This document shows positions 23,377 to 36,800 of a DNA stretch of 64,000 nt, in pieces. The stretch's first letter is position 1, and the number at the start of each line of letters is the position of its first letter. Source of the DNA: Hydractinia symbiolongicarpus (taxonomy: Eukaryota > Cnidaria > Hydrozoa > Anthoathecata > Hydractiniidae); contig NC_079876.1 in the NCBI RefSeq assembly GCF_029227915.1, forward strand, positions 25,701,828-25,765,827, read 5' to 3'. Below the pieces are notes generated by a model. The model was not told the origin of the DNA, made no database searches, and worked only from the letters and a program-made list of their open reading frames with translations. A program made the position numbers and the translations under genes.

Positions 23377-23720
23377 GGATAAAAAGTTGTTTATCAAGTT
23401 CTTTGGAATTTTTTAATAAAAATCTGTTATCGTTCTCTCAAGTTATTCAAGGTTTAAATATTTAAAATCTGAGAACTTATGACGTCATAAGTGCTTTTTC
23501 AAAAAACACCGGCGTAACATTTCTACCTTTCATTAAAGATAAAGTCACTTTTAAGCTACAAAACTTCACGTATGTCAAGATATCATCAAGAGCATAAGTC
23601 CACACTTCTAAAAAGTTTTGACATTTTGCAAGTTTGCAAGATTTTTAAATTATTAATTTATTAATTTATGCTTACTCAATGATGATGTAATAAGTTCAGA
23701 GATGAACAAAAAAAAGATTT
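23377..23720. repeat. Relative of the 21034-21664 inverted-repeat element
   Basis: Starts GGATAAAAAGTTGTTTATCA, matching the arm of the element at 21034-21664, and later shares TGATGATGTAATAAGT with it. It lacks the GGGCGCTTA module and a clear right arm. No gene was seen between 21670 and 24500 apart from this and the Helitron remnant at 22731. Confidence 0.5.
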
Positions 23721-24511
23721 TTAATAGTGTTTTTGAACAAAATAATTAAATACTTGATTAATATCTTTTCCTTCTTTTAATATGCAGCTACACATATTTT
23801 TTACTCTTTGCAGTTCCTTTAGGTTTATGAGGGTAGTAAGTAATTAGAAACAAAAAATCAGATAAAAATGACGGTTGATATTAAAAAAGGCCAACAGAAA
23901 AACGATCTAAAAATCAATTTTAGTCAAAAAAATCGCATTGACAGACTTTTGCCACTTTTTATCAATCTTTTATCGATTAAGTATTTCCGAAAAGGTTTGG
24001 TCAAACTAAAAATTCGCGTACCGGATCATACTTGTTATATTTGGTCCCTGAGTTTAAGAATTAGGATGTTTGCTACATGTTGGCATTTTTATATTATGCA
24101 GAAAGAAGCATCTGTACAAACACAATCAACCGGGATGTAGTTTTATCAAAGCAGGATGTCCAGTACACCCGGGACAGGAAATACGGATTGTAATTTAAAA
24201 GGGACAAATTTAAAAAAGTTTCCGTGATAGCTAAGGACAAAAGAAAATTAGGAGATTTGATATTGCAGGTTATCGTAGAATGGTTCTTGTGTTGTTGTTT
24301 TTTTCTCACTCTCCAAGTGAATTCATGCGAAAAAAATTCAACTTGAACGACAGTTTGAAATTTGATCATACCAATCTACTAATGGCTGCGGTCTCCTTCC
24401 CTATTAAATTTTGAGTAAGTAAAGGGCCATGTCTTGTCCACTTTATCACATTTAACCCACTCTCTGTTTCTTCCTTACTCAAAAAACTCGATAATTTGAG
24501 GCATAAAGAAA

Positions 24512-24517
24512 TTTATT
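24512..24517 (-). promoter_or_regulatory. Probable polyadenylation signal of GPCR copy 2
   Basis: AATAAA on minus about 245 bases after the GPCR copy 2 stop codon. Motif and position only. Confidence 0.35.
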
Positions 24518-24760
24518 TTAATATACAATTTTATATTTATATATCTATATATATATATTACTATTTACATCTAACACAACAAATAAATCTATTTAAATCG
24601 CTTGAATGATAAAATCAATGCTCCAAGCTCTTGTGAACAGGGAAAAAGTCTAATCCGGTTTGTGGCTAATGCTATGAATGCTCATTTTTCGTAACACAAA
24701 AAATCCTGCTCTACGTCATGTGGTGGTAAAAGAGCAAAGTTGGTTTCCCTTCTTTCAAAT

Positions 24761-26131
24761 TCAAAGAATCGTCTCCTTGCTTTGATTTAAATGCTCGAAT
24801 ATTTTCGAAATTCTCTTGCACATATACTCTGTGTATTCACATCTCCTTGCAACAATATTTGATATGAATGATGAATCGTCTGCTGCATTATACCTGGTAA
24901 TCATATCACGCTCATGTATGTTTTTCAAAAATAAATTTTTCCGTAAAGTTGGTGACGGCGCCATGTTTGTTTTCCTCAACAGGGCGGATATATGCGACCC
25001 ATTGTTAAAGTTATAACTATGTCGGGGTGATGTTAACGGTGAATCCATGTTAGATTTCACCCAATCGAAAGTCTCTTCAGTATTTCCAGAAAAGTCATTG
25101 GTGCGAATTGATGAATAGTTTAATGAATATTTCCCACGACGACTTTTGTCACGCCTAAGTTTCATGGCCACCATTAGTTTCAAAATGATGGCCTTAAACG
25201 CCTTTTTGAAATCTTGCCGTAAAGTACCATAAATAATAGGGTTCAGTGATGCTTGTAAGGAGACTACAAAATTAGACATTCCAAACAGTAAGGCTGATGA
25301 TTGAAGGCTGAGACTGATGTTGCTAAAAGTTGCTAGGAAAAAATAAACGTGTTGAAAACCAGTGCATATTGAGAAAACCAACACTAGAGCTATCACCATT
25401 CGAATCATTCTTTTATTATGTTGGCGATGAACTGTGCGTGAGTCACGCATCATAACGCTTATCATGATCACATGCGTCACCACAATCACAACCAGTGGTA
25501 TCGCGAAGACCAAAACAAACACAAAGACCCAAAAATAAACCTCGTGTTCTGGTTGGGGCCATCCTTCACTGCACACCAATATGGAGCCATCATATTCCAT
25601 ACGAGGGAAAATAAAAAGAGGAATATTGGTCAGAATAGCGATGAACCAAATTGTCGGAATGATTAGTTTGGCATTTCTTTGAGAATCTGCTCTCCATTTG
25701 AATGGCTGAATCAGTCCGCGTGCACGATCAATAGTGATAGCTAGAAGCGTTCCAATAGAACTTACAAGAGACACTGGTAAAACCACATACGCTACTTTGC
25801 ACATTGTCAACCCCATGGTCCATTCCAACTGATTTTTAACGTAAACCATCTGTGTTGGAACATAAAAGAACAGAATGAGGAGGTCGCAAAGAGCTAGATT
25901 GAACGTGTAAAAGTGTATAGACCGTCGCATGCTCCTCCGCATGAGGATCACAGTACATGTCAGCATGTTTCCGAAGATACCACTGCATAATACTGCCACG
26001 TATAGCGTATGCAGAAGAAGAATGGAGTCTTCTGTGAAGTAGGCACCCATCTTTGTACAATTCATGTTGGAACAGTTATCAGAGGATGTAAGATTAGGAG
26101 AACAGGTGCAGTTGGTGTCATCTTCAGCCAT
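24761..26131 (-). CDS. Class A GPCR, neuropeptide-receptor type (copy 2)
   Basis: Intronless 456-residue seven-transmembrane receptor and tandem paralog of the gene at 19103-20590. The N-terminus (MAEDDTNCTCSPNLTSS) is rich in N-glycosylation sites and cysteines. Landmarks: GNMLTCTVI in TM1, MRRSIHFYTFNLA in ICL1-TM2 (identical to copy 1), TM3 cysteine (LTMCKV), DRARG where DRY is expected (copy 1 keeps DRYRG), ECL2 C-x-E-x-WP (VCSEGWPQ), SICTGFQHV in TM6 without CWxP, and NPIIYG in TM7. The cytoplasmic tail of roughly 120 residues ends QSKETIL, again a class I PDZ ligand pattern. The start is the ATG at 26131, the first in the open frame. Family assignment is firm, the ligand unknown. The DRY to DRA change may alter basal activity or G-protein coupling. 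Confidence 0.9.
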   Translation of the reverse strand: MAEDDTNCTCSPNLTSSDNCSNMNCTKMGAYFTEDSILLLHTLYVAVLCSGIFGNMLTCTVILMRRSMRRSIHFYTFNLALCDLLILFFYVPTQMVYVKNQLEWTMGLTMCKVAYVVLPVSLVSSIGTLLAITIDRARGLIQPFKWRADSQRNAKLIIPTIWFIAILTNIPLFIFPRMEYDGSILVCSEGWPQPEHEVYFWVFVFVLVFAIPLVVIVVTHVIMISVMMRDSRTVHRQHNKRMIRMVIALVLVFSICTGFQHVYFFLATFSNISLSLQSSALLFGMSNFVVSLQASLNPIIYGTLRQDFKKAFKAIILKLMVAMKLRRDKSRRGKYSLNYSSIRTNDFSGNTEETFDWVKSNMDSPLTSPRHSYNFNNGSHISALLRKTNMAPSPTLRKNLFLKNIHERDMITRYNAADDSSFISNIVARRCEYTEYMCKRISKIFEHLNQSKETIL

Positions 26132-26756
26132 TGCAGGAACCCGAAATGCCCTTTAAATGTATCTATAACAGAAATACAAAATATAATATGTGGAACTTCA
26201 AATCGCCTTGAAGTTTTAATTTTAATTTTTATTTTCATCTATCTAACTTATGCTAATAATATTTCATATATTATTTTTTTTGTCAAATTTTAAAAGAAGC
26301 GTAAATTTCGAAAGACAATACACCTGTCCCAAATTCTGTTTCATATTTGTGGTAGAAATTGTTATTTTAAAAAAATCATGGCTTTGAAAATTAGAATGCA
26401 TTCAATTCAAGCTTTTATAATTAAAGAAAGGATGTCCTGGTAATCGACTAATGGTAGCTATAATTAGCTGCATGGTAATATAAGGTCTCTAAGTTTTGGT
26501 AATAAGTTTTGCGATAACATTGGTATTGGTGTAATACCTTCCTGCCAATTATGAAGGGAAAAACTTACAACGTTGTCAACTGCTTATCATAATACATCAT
26601 CACCTTGTAGCATTCCGTCATAGGAACAAATATTGATTTCTTTTTGTATAACTTGTTTTTTTACGTAGCTGTGTAGCTACTATTTAAAGAAGTTTTTGTC
26701 TTGTTACTCAAACAAAAATATAAACTTCTCAAAGTGATTTACTTTAAGAGGATTAT

Positions 26757-26880
26757 GAAACATCACCATCATCCTCATTCTCGACTTAACGTCCGTTTTC
26801 CATGCTAGCATGGGTTGGACGGGGTATATTAATAACCCTCTTCAATGACCCTATTAATGACCCTCTTCAATTCATTAAGG
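26757..26880 (-). mobile_element. LINE 3' tail with perfect palindrome
   Basis: Contains GTCCGTTTTCCATGCTAGCA and the perfect palindrome CCATGCTAGCATGG (26800-26813), followed on minus by a short GATGAT-type tail. The same tail sits 3' of LINE coding remains at 50770-51250, which identifies this one as a 5'-truncated LINE copy. A copy of AATGACCCTCTTCAAT is duplicated inside. Confidence 0.6.
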
Positions 26881-27653
26881 AAAGAATGGAACGAAAAGTT
26901 GTCTTATTAATACTTCGATGTTATAGTTAACTATAAACCAGATAAATGCAGCCTATTCCAGTGATTTCTACATAACTATGTTTAAAAATGTTTTTCTCAT
27001 CTTGTACGAATATTTATTTCGCCTAAAAACATTATTTTTATCAGTAATAAATATAACCAGTTTTTATATACATGAAATTTAAAAATGTGTAACAAAATTA
27101 CTTTTCGGATAAAAATAATTTTTTTAATGGCAAAATTTTTAGCTAACACTTACATATTTGATGCTTCTTTAACACGACACCAACCCTAACAAGCACGCAT
27201 TTTTAACAAAAAATAAGCAATTATGGCATCAATCTGAACATCGAAATATAAACAAGAAATATTTCGTGACAAACAAAGTATTTTCAAAATGAGCACAAAA
27301 TGTCCACAGGAAAAATATTTTAATAGCTCCCTTTAAAGGTTAATTCTACATAAACAATATCTTAGTTGTGTTCTGTCAATCTGAATAAGCATAATTTCCG
27401 CAATGTCTTTTTTATTTTTATTTCGTAAACTTTTTTAAATCGCTATGTCGTCAAATTGAGGATGTTCAAAGGAATGGCTGGCCAGACGACCCAGCATGTC
27501 GTGATAAAAAAACTCGAAAGTTTTTAAAACATTTAGTTCTTCCTCTGTTCATATCATTTAAGCTACTTCAGAGCTTCGTTTAATATTTCTGTTTAAGTAG
27601 ACAGCACAAGTTTCTTTTTGGAAAGTTTACGAATTTTTAATATACAACACTAG

Positions 27654-27899
27654 GTGGGTTTCCACTGGAAAAAAAACAGAACAAACAATTTGGATTTCTG
27701 TAATCTGATTGGTTGATAAAATTTTCCGATTCTATCCGCTCTGAACCAAACTGAAAATTGAAATCATTTCAACTTTTCTTGCGGACAGAAAGGGAAAATA
27801 ATTAAAAAAACAAAAGAATAATTAGCAGATAACTAATCAAATTTAAGCGTTTTTCTTGTTCTGTTCTGATCGGTTTGGCTTTTGAGTGGAAATCCACAT
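27654..27899 (-). mobile_element. MITE with GTGGATTTCCACT ends
   Basis: Inverted termini AGGTGGGTTTCCACT at the left and GAGTGGAAATCCACAT at the right. The interior, read on minus, matches the element at 15010-15197 (AACAAGAAAAACGCTTAAATTTGA-like block). No clear target duplication could be identified. Confidence 0.7.
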
Positions 27900-30800
27900 C
27901 TACAACTGAGTTTCAATTGCACCTATTTTTCACAGTCTTAGCAGAAAAAATTATCATAAATTCAAACCTAAATATAACAGGTTTGCATAAAAAAGTAAAT
28001 AAATGAAGACACCATTTTATGTTTTGAACATAACATAACATAATTGGAAATCTGTTTTGTTTTGTTTTCATTTTGATCTGGGAAAATGCTCTGTTAGGAC
28101 TTAAAATGTCTTAAAAAGAATAGGAATTAAAAAACGGTCGACAAATTGATTTTAAAAGTGGAAGAGGCCGTTAAACTAACTGACTAAGGAGACTTCACCA
28201 TTTTTGTGACGGAGTTAGAAATTTTTTAAAATTTAAACCTCCGGATCGGCTAAAACTTTATTTATATTCAAAATTTTACGGTGTTTAATGGTGTTCAAAA
28301 CTGTTGTTGTTTCAAAGCCATCTAAGCTATCTCTGAAAAACACCATGCCCTCTCCTGAGTTTATCAGCACTGAGAAGAAAGCACTCGACTAAAAAATTTA
28401 ACTAATATTCAGGTTGACCATAAAAATATGTTATTATATTTTTGTAATGGTTTGTAATGTAATTCATTTTATGCTCTTCATGTGTCTGTCAATTTTTCTT
28501 AAAGGGAAAATCTTATAAGAAATCGAAATACAAAAATTGTGAAATTTCTAAGAAAGATTCAGTGCTAGGTTCATTTAAAGCTGGGAATTCGTAAAATCCT
28601 GATTCCACTTACCAATGACCATTTACTAGCTCTCACCAGGTTGGAAACAATGTTAACATTTTTGGATGGCTGAGGTGTTAAACTCAGAATTTATATTCTA
28701 ATTTTCATGCTATATAAAATATATCTATAAAAAATGAACTTGGCTCAGGTGGCTGTCTAATTAAATTTATTCTTAAAGGCGAATAATTAATAATGAACTG
28801 CAGAGAAATTTCTAGAATCTTACAGCAACTTTTAGCACAAGCAATATCTCACGCAAACAAACGTAAAAAACATTCTTTTATCTGGACCTTAGTGTTCAGC
28901 TTAAACTATTTTACTTCGCACAAAATGCATAGCTAGTATCCACTCAGTCTTTGATAACTTTCACAAAGCATTCGAAACTTTAATTATTATTCAAGAATCT
29001 CGATTTTCTAATATTTAAAGTAATTTTGGCCAGGATTGGATACTGTTAAGTAAATAAAAACAAAACAAAAAAATATATCTGGAGTGCATTAAAAAGTATT
29101 TATATCCACTTACCTGATATAGTATTTCTCCATTATATCTTCTTTATATATGCATTCCAATTGACATATCGCCACGAATGACAAAAAAACATGTTTAAAA
29201 ATATAGCAAAATAAAAAAAATGTATTGATTTTAATTATTTGTTCGTCTCTATGTGTGTTGTTGACAGCATGTTGGTTTCTTTAAAAGCAACATAAAAACT
29301 CCACCAATATTTGTCCTTCAAAACTCGTTATTTGATTGAGTGGTTTTATTTGCAATCCAACTAACAAGTAAACGCTAAATGATCAATTAACAATTTTACT
29401 TTATTAATGTATTTAAAAAAACATTTGTTTGTGTCACGCGTGACGCACAGAGAGAGAGAGTGTGTGAGAGAGAGAAAGAGAGAGAGACAGGGGCATCGAA
29501 TGATTGTGTCAGGTGTAGCTATTAATTTTAAGATTGTAGAACAGAGAGCACAGAAAAGCTTTATAATATATTTCATCCAAATGACAAAACCAAATTGATC
29601 TAACGACGACGAAGTAGTCCATTCTCTCCTCAGAGTAGAAATATTAAAAAGGTTTTCTGTGCTTTTTGGGGAACATGCGTTGTCCGCATTAAAGTACACT
29701 ATGGCTCCTGTATTCTTTATTAGGAATTAGATTACGTTAAAATGTACACCAATTGAAGAGAAACGAAGGTATTTTTATTCTTGTTGATGATCAGAAAGAA
29801 ACATAAAACGCTAAGAATAAGATTATGCACCCAAAGTTTCAGCATATCGGGCTAGTAGGGGGCAGGGCTCCCTATCGTGTGAGCACGTGAAAGGAGCGCG
29901 TTTTTAATTCTTCGAAATGAGAAGGCTATGAAAATAGCTTTCCAGTGGTTGTTAAATTGTGAGAAAATCAAAAGTGGGTTTTTTTTTGAAATTTGTTTTT
30001 GAAAAATCAAAGGGGTAGATTATAAGTTAAGTCGATGACCGCTCACTGTATGCTTTCAGTGCATTTCAAGTTTCTCATTATTACTAGCGCACAAACAGCA
30101 ATCTGTTCTGTGATCTCAAGTTAATCGAAAGAATAAATTCAAAACTATTTTCCCAGTTTATTATATTTCGCCAATTTATAAGCAACGCAACTTGTAAACA
30201 ACAGCTACTTAGAGGGATTATAGGAACAGCATTTGTTACTGGAACTTCCTCGTGCTCTAAAAATTCAGGTAGCTAAGTTTTGAAACATGACAAACGTGTA
30301 TTACACAGGCCCGTGAGATGGCAAAATTGTTTCGGGTGATGGAAGAGGGAGGTCTTTGCTCGGGGCTAGCATAGTTAGCCCCGAGGGTTAGAAAATTTTG
30401 CAATTTCAAGAGTTTAGATGTTGTAAAAACAATGCAAATTTTAAAATCTTGTTGTTGATTGTGATCGTTGTTGCAGATAAAAAAAAATTATTTGTAAGGG
30501 AGGGGAAATTTCCACATCTGCCTCCCCCACCTCCTGGCTGCTGCGGCCTGCATAGGTTTAATTTTTCAAGTATATAGTCAATAAGTAACAAGTAAAATAC
30601 AGAATTTAAGCAACACTAAGCCTCGTTCAAAATTTTGTGTTGCTAGTAAAGAAAGCACGTATTCGACCGGAACTTTATCTGACTTGCCGTCAAGCATAGA
30701 AACATCTTTATTTCAAACGAATTCTAGATGCCGAAATTATTTAAAGGTCAACCATAATAACAGGAGCTTCACATCCGTGATGTTGTTTCTGGCTTTAAAA

Positions 30801-33195
30801 TTTGAACAGTCAGTGTTCATCAAATTTTCCATAAATTTACCAATAACGCCCTTGTTTTATAATATCAGGCAGAGGGCGGCAATCAAACAATAACGGTTGT
30901 TGAAACAGATGACGCAAAATATTGCCTTCCAAGTTGTGTACAAAAAAGCTCAAAAGAATGTGAAATGGGGTACAAAAACCTCTCTATTCGCTAAAATAAA
31001 CAAGTTTTTATTTGCTAAAAAGGAAAAAAGCCAAAAGTTTGGCCCTGGTACACATAGTTTTTCGAAAAATAAAAACAAAAACTTCTTTCCATCACATAAC
31101 TATCAATCATCACATTTCATACCTGCGTTTTTGGAAAAAAGCCACATAACATGCAAAAAAAATCTGAAAGTGAATTCCTCCAATTGAGATCACAAGCAAC
31201 GTCCATCCATTTACGACAGATGATCAACCCATTGACAAAATGTTTTGAAAGCAAGTCGTATCACATTACACATTCATAATCAAAATTAATCTTTATTTAA
31301 AATTATGATATCTATTCTTTTTCCCAATTCTAAAAAAAGATTAACTCGGCATGTGATTTTAAGTCACTACGGATACAACTCGGTGTACTTCACAGGTATT
31401 ACACAAAAGCTGTACTAGTGACGCGACTTTAGCAGGAAGTTATATTCTCAATTTGACAATGATTGTCATTTTTAAAGTACGTTGACGGTGATTAGTCGAA
31501 ACGTAAGGCCATTTTCCCCTTTTTCTCTTTTTGTAGAGATAGGAACCATAAAAGAAAGTAAACAAATGCTTGCTTAAAACAAGCAACGTGCTGTAATAAT
31601 AGAAGTTCTTGTAATATATTTTCCATTGTAATGTTAAGTTGATCCTCTTACAGCAAAAGAGTTGTAGAAGTAGGAGAGGTGAAGATAGATTAATCGAATC
31701 ATTTAATCTTTATCAATTAAGCAAGGCTTTAGCGGTATGACTCTCGTTTGTTGCCAAGACAACCAAGGAGTAGTAACGAAAGGAAAAAAATGTTAACTTT
31801 TTTTGCTTTTTTATGAGGTTTTTACATGTCATACTAATATGAATACACAAATGCTCGATTTGACAGCTGTGTCCTAAATTTTTAGGCGAGTTATCCCTTA
31901 AGCGGAAATAGCCGAATAGATCGACGTTGATCGGCACAAAAGTAGAAGACTTTCCAATTTTTACATCTATCGACTCGTCTGTTTTATTTCAGTGAAATTC
32001 TCTTTAAGAGAGCCTGTTGTTAAAGAACTAACATAAAAACAGATTTTTTCTTAATGTGTATGTTTCCTTTTTAAATAACAAAGGATGTCTAAAGAAATAA
32101 ACTTACCCAGAACACATAAAATACAAAAAACTCGATACTAACCACAATCATATCTTTCTCAATAACTTTTTGCATATTCATAACATAAACATTATATTTG
32201 CCAAATTCTTGGCGTTTGAATAGTTTTCTCTATTTCTTTTATGTAACCAAACTATAAAGTTTGGTAGCCGAAGCTATATAACATTACAAGTGCATATAAT
32301 TTCTTTTTTTTGCGTAGCCTGCGACAAAATAAATGCTATTCTACGTTCATTTTTTCTTTAATGTGTTTTGTTTATAAACAACGTTTTGTCCACCGCTAAC
32401 GCGCCGCAAATTTTTAATGTTTATTTACCTCTTCGTGGTCACATCCAATTAAATTAAAAAGCAACCTTACATTTATCTTTATTGTATCATGCATTTGGTC
32501 AATCATCGCAATTACGAAACAGTAACCAATGAAATTTTGCTGCCCATTGTTTAGAGTATATTCTTACAAAAAAAAGTTCTTAACTTTCTTGACAAATACT
32601 ATCTCGTTATTCTTAATTATATTCTTAGCATGGCTATGGCCTGAAAATATATAATGCCTTAATAAAATAAACCTTGCTATAAGTTATTATAGTTAATGGC
32701 AAATTCTTTTTATATTTATAACAAACAATCGAGGTTGGGCATATTCTTAGGATATTCTTAACTTCTGACCCATTGTTCAGAGTATATTCTTACAAAAAAG
32801 AATATACTCTGAATTTTTTAAATTTTTTAAAATTTGTGCCATGATTATTTACCTCTTCGTGATTAAAAAGCAACCTTACAAATATATTTATTGTATCGTG
32901 CATTTGGTCAATCATCGCATTTATCTTAAAACTTTTTTTTTAATGTGCCTTTGCAGTATGACTGAATAAACAACCTCGTTTCCAGGGAATATTGCCTTTT
33001 GAATCTGAGGTCGGGTAAGCGAGAGAGGCTCTGTCATCATGTAAGAAACAGATAACGTAAGTTGTTTAAAAACGCCAAAATAGCAGGAAGTATATTTAGG
33101 AAGGCTTTCAAAAGAGCATTTGCATTACACACACTTGGTTGCGATTTAGCATCTCATAGAATATGTGAATGAACCATTTTGAAAATTTTGTTTTT
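27900..33195. other. Gene-poor intergenic stretch between the GPCR and K+ channel clusters
   Basis: No exon supported on either strand. A GA-rich microsatellite lies at 29448-29490. A copy of the ACCTCGTTTCCAGGG motif of the hAT-like family lies near 32988. The remaining open frames are short and without recognisable content. This is the region from which the minus-strand genes to the left and the plus-strand genes to the right diverge. Confidence 0.5.
29448..29490. repeat. GA-rich microsatellite
   Basis: Runs of AG dinucleotides interrupted by TGTGTG and AAAG. Simple sequence. Confidence 0.85.
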
Positions 33196-33199
33196 AGCG

Positions 33200-33375
33200 G
33201 TGACAAATTTGAATAATTTATTACGTAGTTATGTGCAAGCTTGCATAATTTATCACGTAGCAATGTGCAAACCTGCATAATTTACCACGTCGCACTGTGC
33301 AAACTTGCATAATTTTCTACGCATGTATACTTGCATAATTTATTGGTAGAACTATGACACTTGCATAATTAAGCT
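33200..33375. repeat. About 32-bp minisatellite upstream of Kv gene 1
   Basis: Five diverged units, each with TTGCATAATTTA followed by an ACGTAGCAATGTGCAA-like part, at offsets of 32, 32, 26 and 30 bases. It ends about 430 bases before the start codon of the first K+ channel gene, so it may lie in its promoter region. Confidence 0.75.
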
Positions 33376-33805
33376 ATCATCGGTGAAAAATAACCATGAA
33401 TCTGATCTGATAAAACAAATAAGGAAATAAGAGTTATTAAAAACAATAACAACATGTAATTTCTTCCTTGACAAAAATACCTTTGACCTAGAAAGTACTC
33501 TGGTTAACCGCAGCAATCAAGTTTGTTCAAAATCAGATTCGCTGGTCATTTTAAACTTCAAAAGCACTAGCTAAATAATTTACATCTGCCATGAGTTACT
33601 GAATTCACAGCGGACCACACATTTTAATATGTATATTTTTCATTTCAAAGCAATTTTTCGTTCAATGACGGATTTAAAAGGAAAAATCATTAGCAAAAAA
33701 AAGATTTTTCGTCGATGTAATAACACAATAGGCTGACTGATTTTAACCTCATAGAGAATTTAATTCTACACATTCCATTTTGTTTTAATTTGGACCGATA
33801 CCACA

Positions 33806-36800
33806 ATGATGCTTGGTGGTGGAAGCAACTGCTTTGCAGCATCGCTTGGTCCTGGAGATAAAAGCAAAGACAGAGTTGTTATCAACGTTGGAGGGACAAG
33901 ACATGAATGTTACATCAGTACCATTCAAAACTTTCCTGACACGAGGCTATATTGGATTGCTGAGACAGCGTTAAAGATGGCTGATTTTGATCCAGATGGA
34001 AATGAATTCTTCTTTGATAGACATCCAGGTTGTTTTCAAAACATTCTGAATTATTGCCGAACAGGCAAGCTGCATTGTCCAAATGATGTGTGTGGGCCAC
34101 TGTTTGAGGAGGTATTAAATTGAACGACTTTGTTTTCAAATAAATTAATAACTTAAGCGTTGCCTTAGGTTAACAGGACCGTTAAAAGAGCAACCACAAA
34201 ATAAAGCTATAATTACACAAGGTTAAGTTTAGGTAGGTGTGTGGTGTTAATTAAGACCGTGTTTAATTAAGCTAATGACATAAGAAAGAAAAACACATCA
34301 GAAGGATGCACCAAGGCTAAGCAATATGCTAAGCATATGTTTAAAAAATTCCCCTATTTGATCTTGGATATGGTTATAAGCGTTATGCTGGAAAACATGC
34401 AATGTTTGTTTTAAGATTGCTACAATGTTTCAACAATATTCTTCAAACAACATCTTCTTTAGTTTTGCTAATACCACATTTCGTTTTGCAATTGGTATCG
34501 TGTGAAAAGTAATAAAAAACAGAACAAAACTTCTAAGCGTATCTGATATAAAATAGCATTATTGAAAGTGCCACAAACTCAAAATCGGATAAAGTCACAA
34601 GTGTAATTATCAATGGAAGCCAACAGAAAGGTTAAATTGACCCAAATTACTAGTCCATATGAAGTGGACCAAAAATTAATAAAATTAATTGTGCTTTTAA
34701 ACTTTAGCTGACGTTGTTAAATTTAAATATTTGAAAATTTAAATATTTGAAAATTTAAATATTAGTTTGTTGAGAATAAGGCAGTACAATAAACGCTTTG
34801 ATCGATGTGGTTTTATAGGAAATTTTCGAAACCTCGTATTTAAGTCTAAAGTGTTAAGACTTCATTAACAAAGAGCTGATGGAAAGAAACAAAAGAAGAA
34901 TTATAAAAATGAAATTGAAGAGCATTCTTCTAGCTTGTTGGTTTGGAACATTTTTGTTTTAATAAAATGGCTCTGCAAAATGTAGTATTAAGTTTTCTTT
35001 AGTTTTTGAGAAGTCGAGTACCACTATATTACAAATTACTTTCTTGTATAAAAACCGTGTCGCAGACTGAAAAAATAGATAAGTATAGATCTGGTTTCTG
35101 TTAAATCGAATTCCTGAAATGGGCTATCTAATTACCTAAACCTTAATCAAATTTTCGTGCTGCAAATAAGATAAGTTAACAGGCGAGTAACAAGATGACT
35201 TAGGGAAGTAAAATTCGAGTTGTCGGAGGTGTATTATCATAAGGTATTTATTTTATAGGAACTCGCATTTTGGGGAGTTGATGAACTGATGATGGAGCCG
35301 TGCTGTTGGGGGGCGTACACCCAACATAGAGATGCACATCAAAACTTAAGAATGTTCGATGAAATGCATGGTGAAGAACAGGAAAGCAGGGACGACAATA
35401 ACTTAGATCCAGACGAGTTAGAGAACCTGAGAATTCGAAATGAAAAGAAAGGGAAATTGGGAAAATTTATTTCAGATGTGAGACCAAAAGTTTGGGCTAT
35501 TGTAGAAAGACCATTCTCATCGACATATGCACAGGTTAGATGGTATAAATTAAAAAAGATGTGTACGAATAATTGTGTGGACAAATTAAAATTTTAAATT
35601 ACAATTCGCTGATGATAGCTTTGTCAAACAACTTCAATAGACTACATTTGCTTAGTGCGGAATTAAGCCTAAAGTGAATTTCTTGTCGTCCAAAACTTTA
35701 TGAACATATTTAAAGATTAAATGAGAAACTGAAGATGAAAAACTTTTTTTTTCACACTTTACAGATAATAGCCATCAATTAAAAAATGATGCATGTGAAG
35801 AAATTAATGTTCATATCACATAAACGACCTTCTTTTCGTCCTAAGCCATATAAACATATCACACATCGTTGAATCCTTCAGTGATATGCGCCTGATATCG
35901 GCCCATGTCGAGAAAAGGTTTCTAAAAATCGATAATTTCAAGGTTTGTATAAGTCAACCACTTGACTGAATTCATATGTTGTGATATAAGCGAATAATTA
36001 CTATAGCCTTGTAAGCGACAATAATATGTTTTAAAATGAATTTATGACTAATTATGAGTTATTTTTGGTATCAATAGAATACAATAGTAATCATTGTGGT
36101 ATGTGTCTGTCTAGAATATTCTTAGCATGAAACAACTGACGTACGTAGGTCATGCAAAATTTACGAGGTCTTTAATTGCCACGTCAGGTATCAACTTCGA
36201 AAGTTTTTTTGCGTAAACAAAGCAGTAAAGATGTTTTTTGTTTTTCTAGATATGCGCTCTCGTATCCATGAGCGTCATCGTGCTGTCATTGGCTACATTC
36301 TGTATGGAAACCATGAACTATTTTACCGAACAAAAACCATTATTTGAAAGACTCGAGTACATCTACTGTGCATTCTTCACGGTAGAGTTTATAGTCCGAT
36401 TCCTCTGCTGTCCATCGTTGAAGGAATTTTTTAAAAGCGCCATGACGTGGATTGATTTTGTATCCACAATGCAATTCTATATCAGCTTTTTCGCTCACAC
36501 AAATGCCTTAGATTTTTTATTCGTCTCCAGGCTAATTCGTATCTTTAGACTGTTCCGATTTTTTAAAAATTTAAGTGGAATGCAGGTCATTGGTCAGACG
36601 TTAAAGGCAAGTGCGAATGAGCTGTTTTTATTGGTTCTGATAGTCCTGATCCCTATGATTATTTTCTCGACACTGGTGTACTATGCAGAACAGGTAAGGA
36701 AAGACTTTCAATTGGGTTTTTCTAAAAGAAATTTGAAGCGGAAGAAAAGGCTGTCATGGCGTTTTTTCTCTTTGAAATCTAAAAAACATTTTCAACATGT

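Noticed and set aside
26140-33200. Search for tRNA or other structural RNA genes in the gene-poor stretch
   Set aside because: I saw no A-box/B-box pair or cloverleaf that I could support by eye. A tRNA scan would be needed to exclude them.
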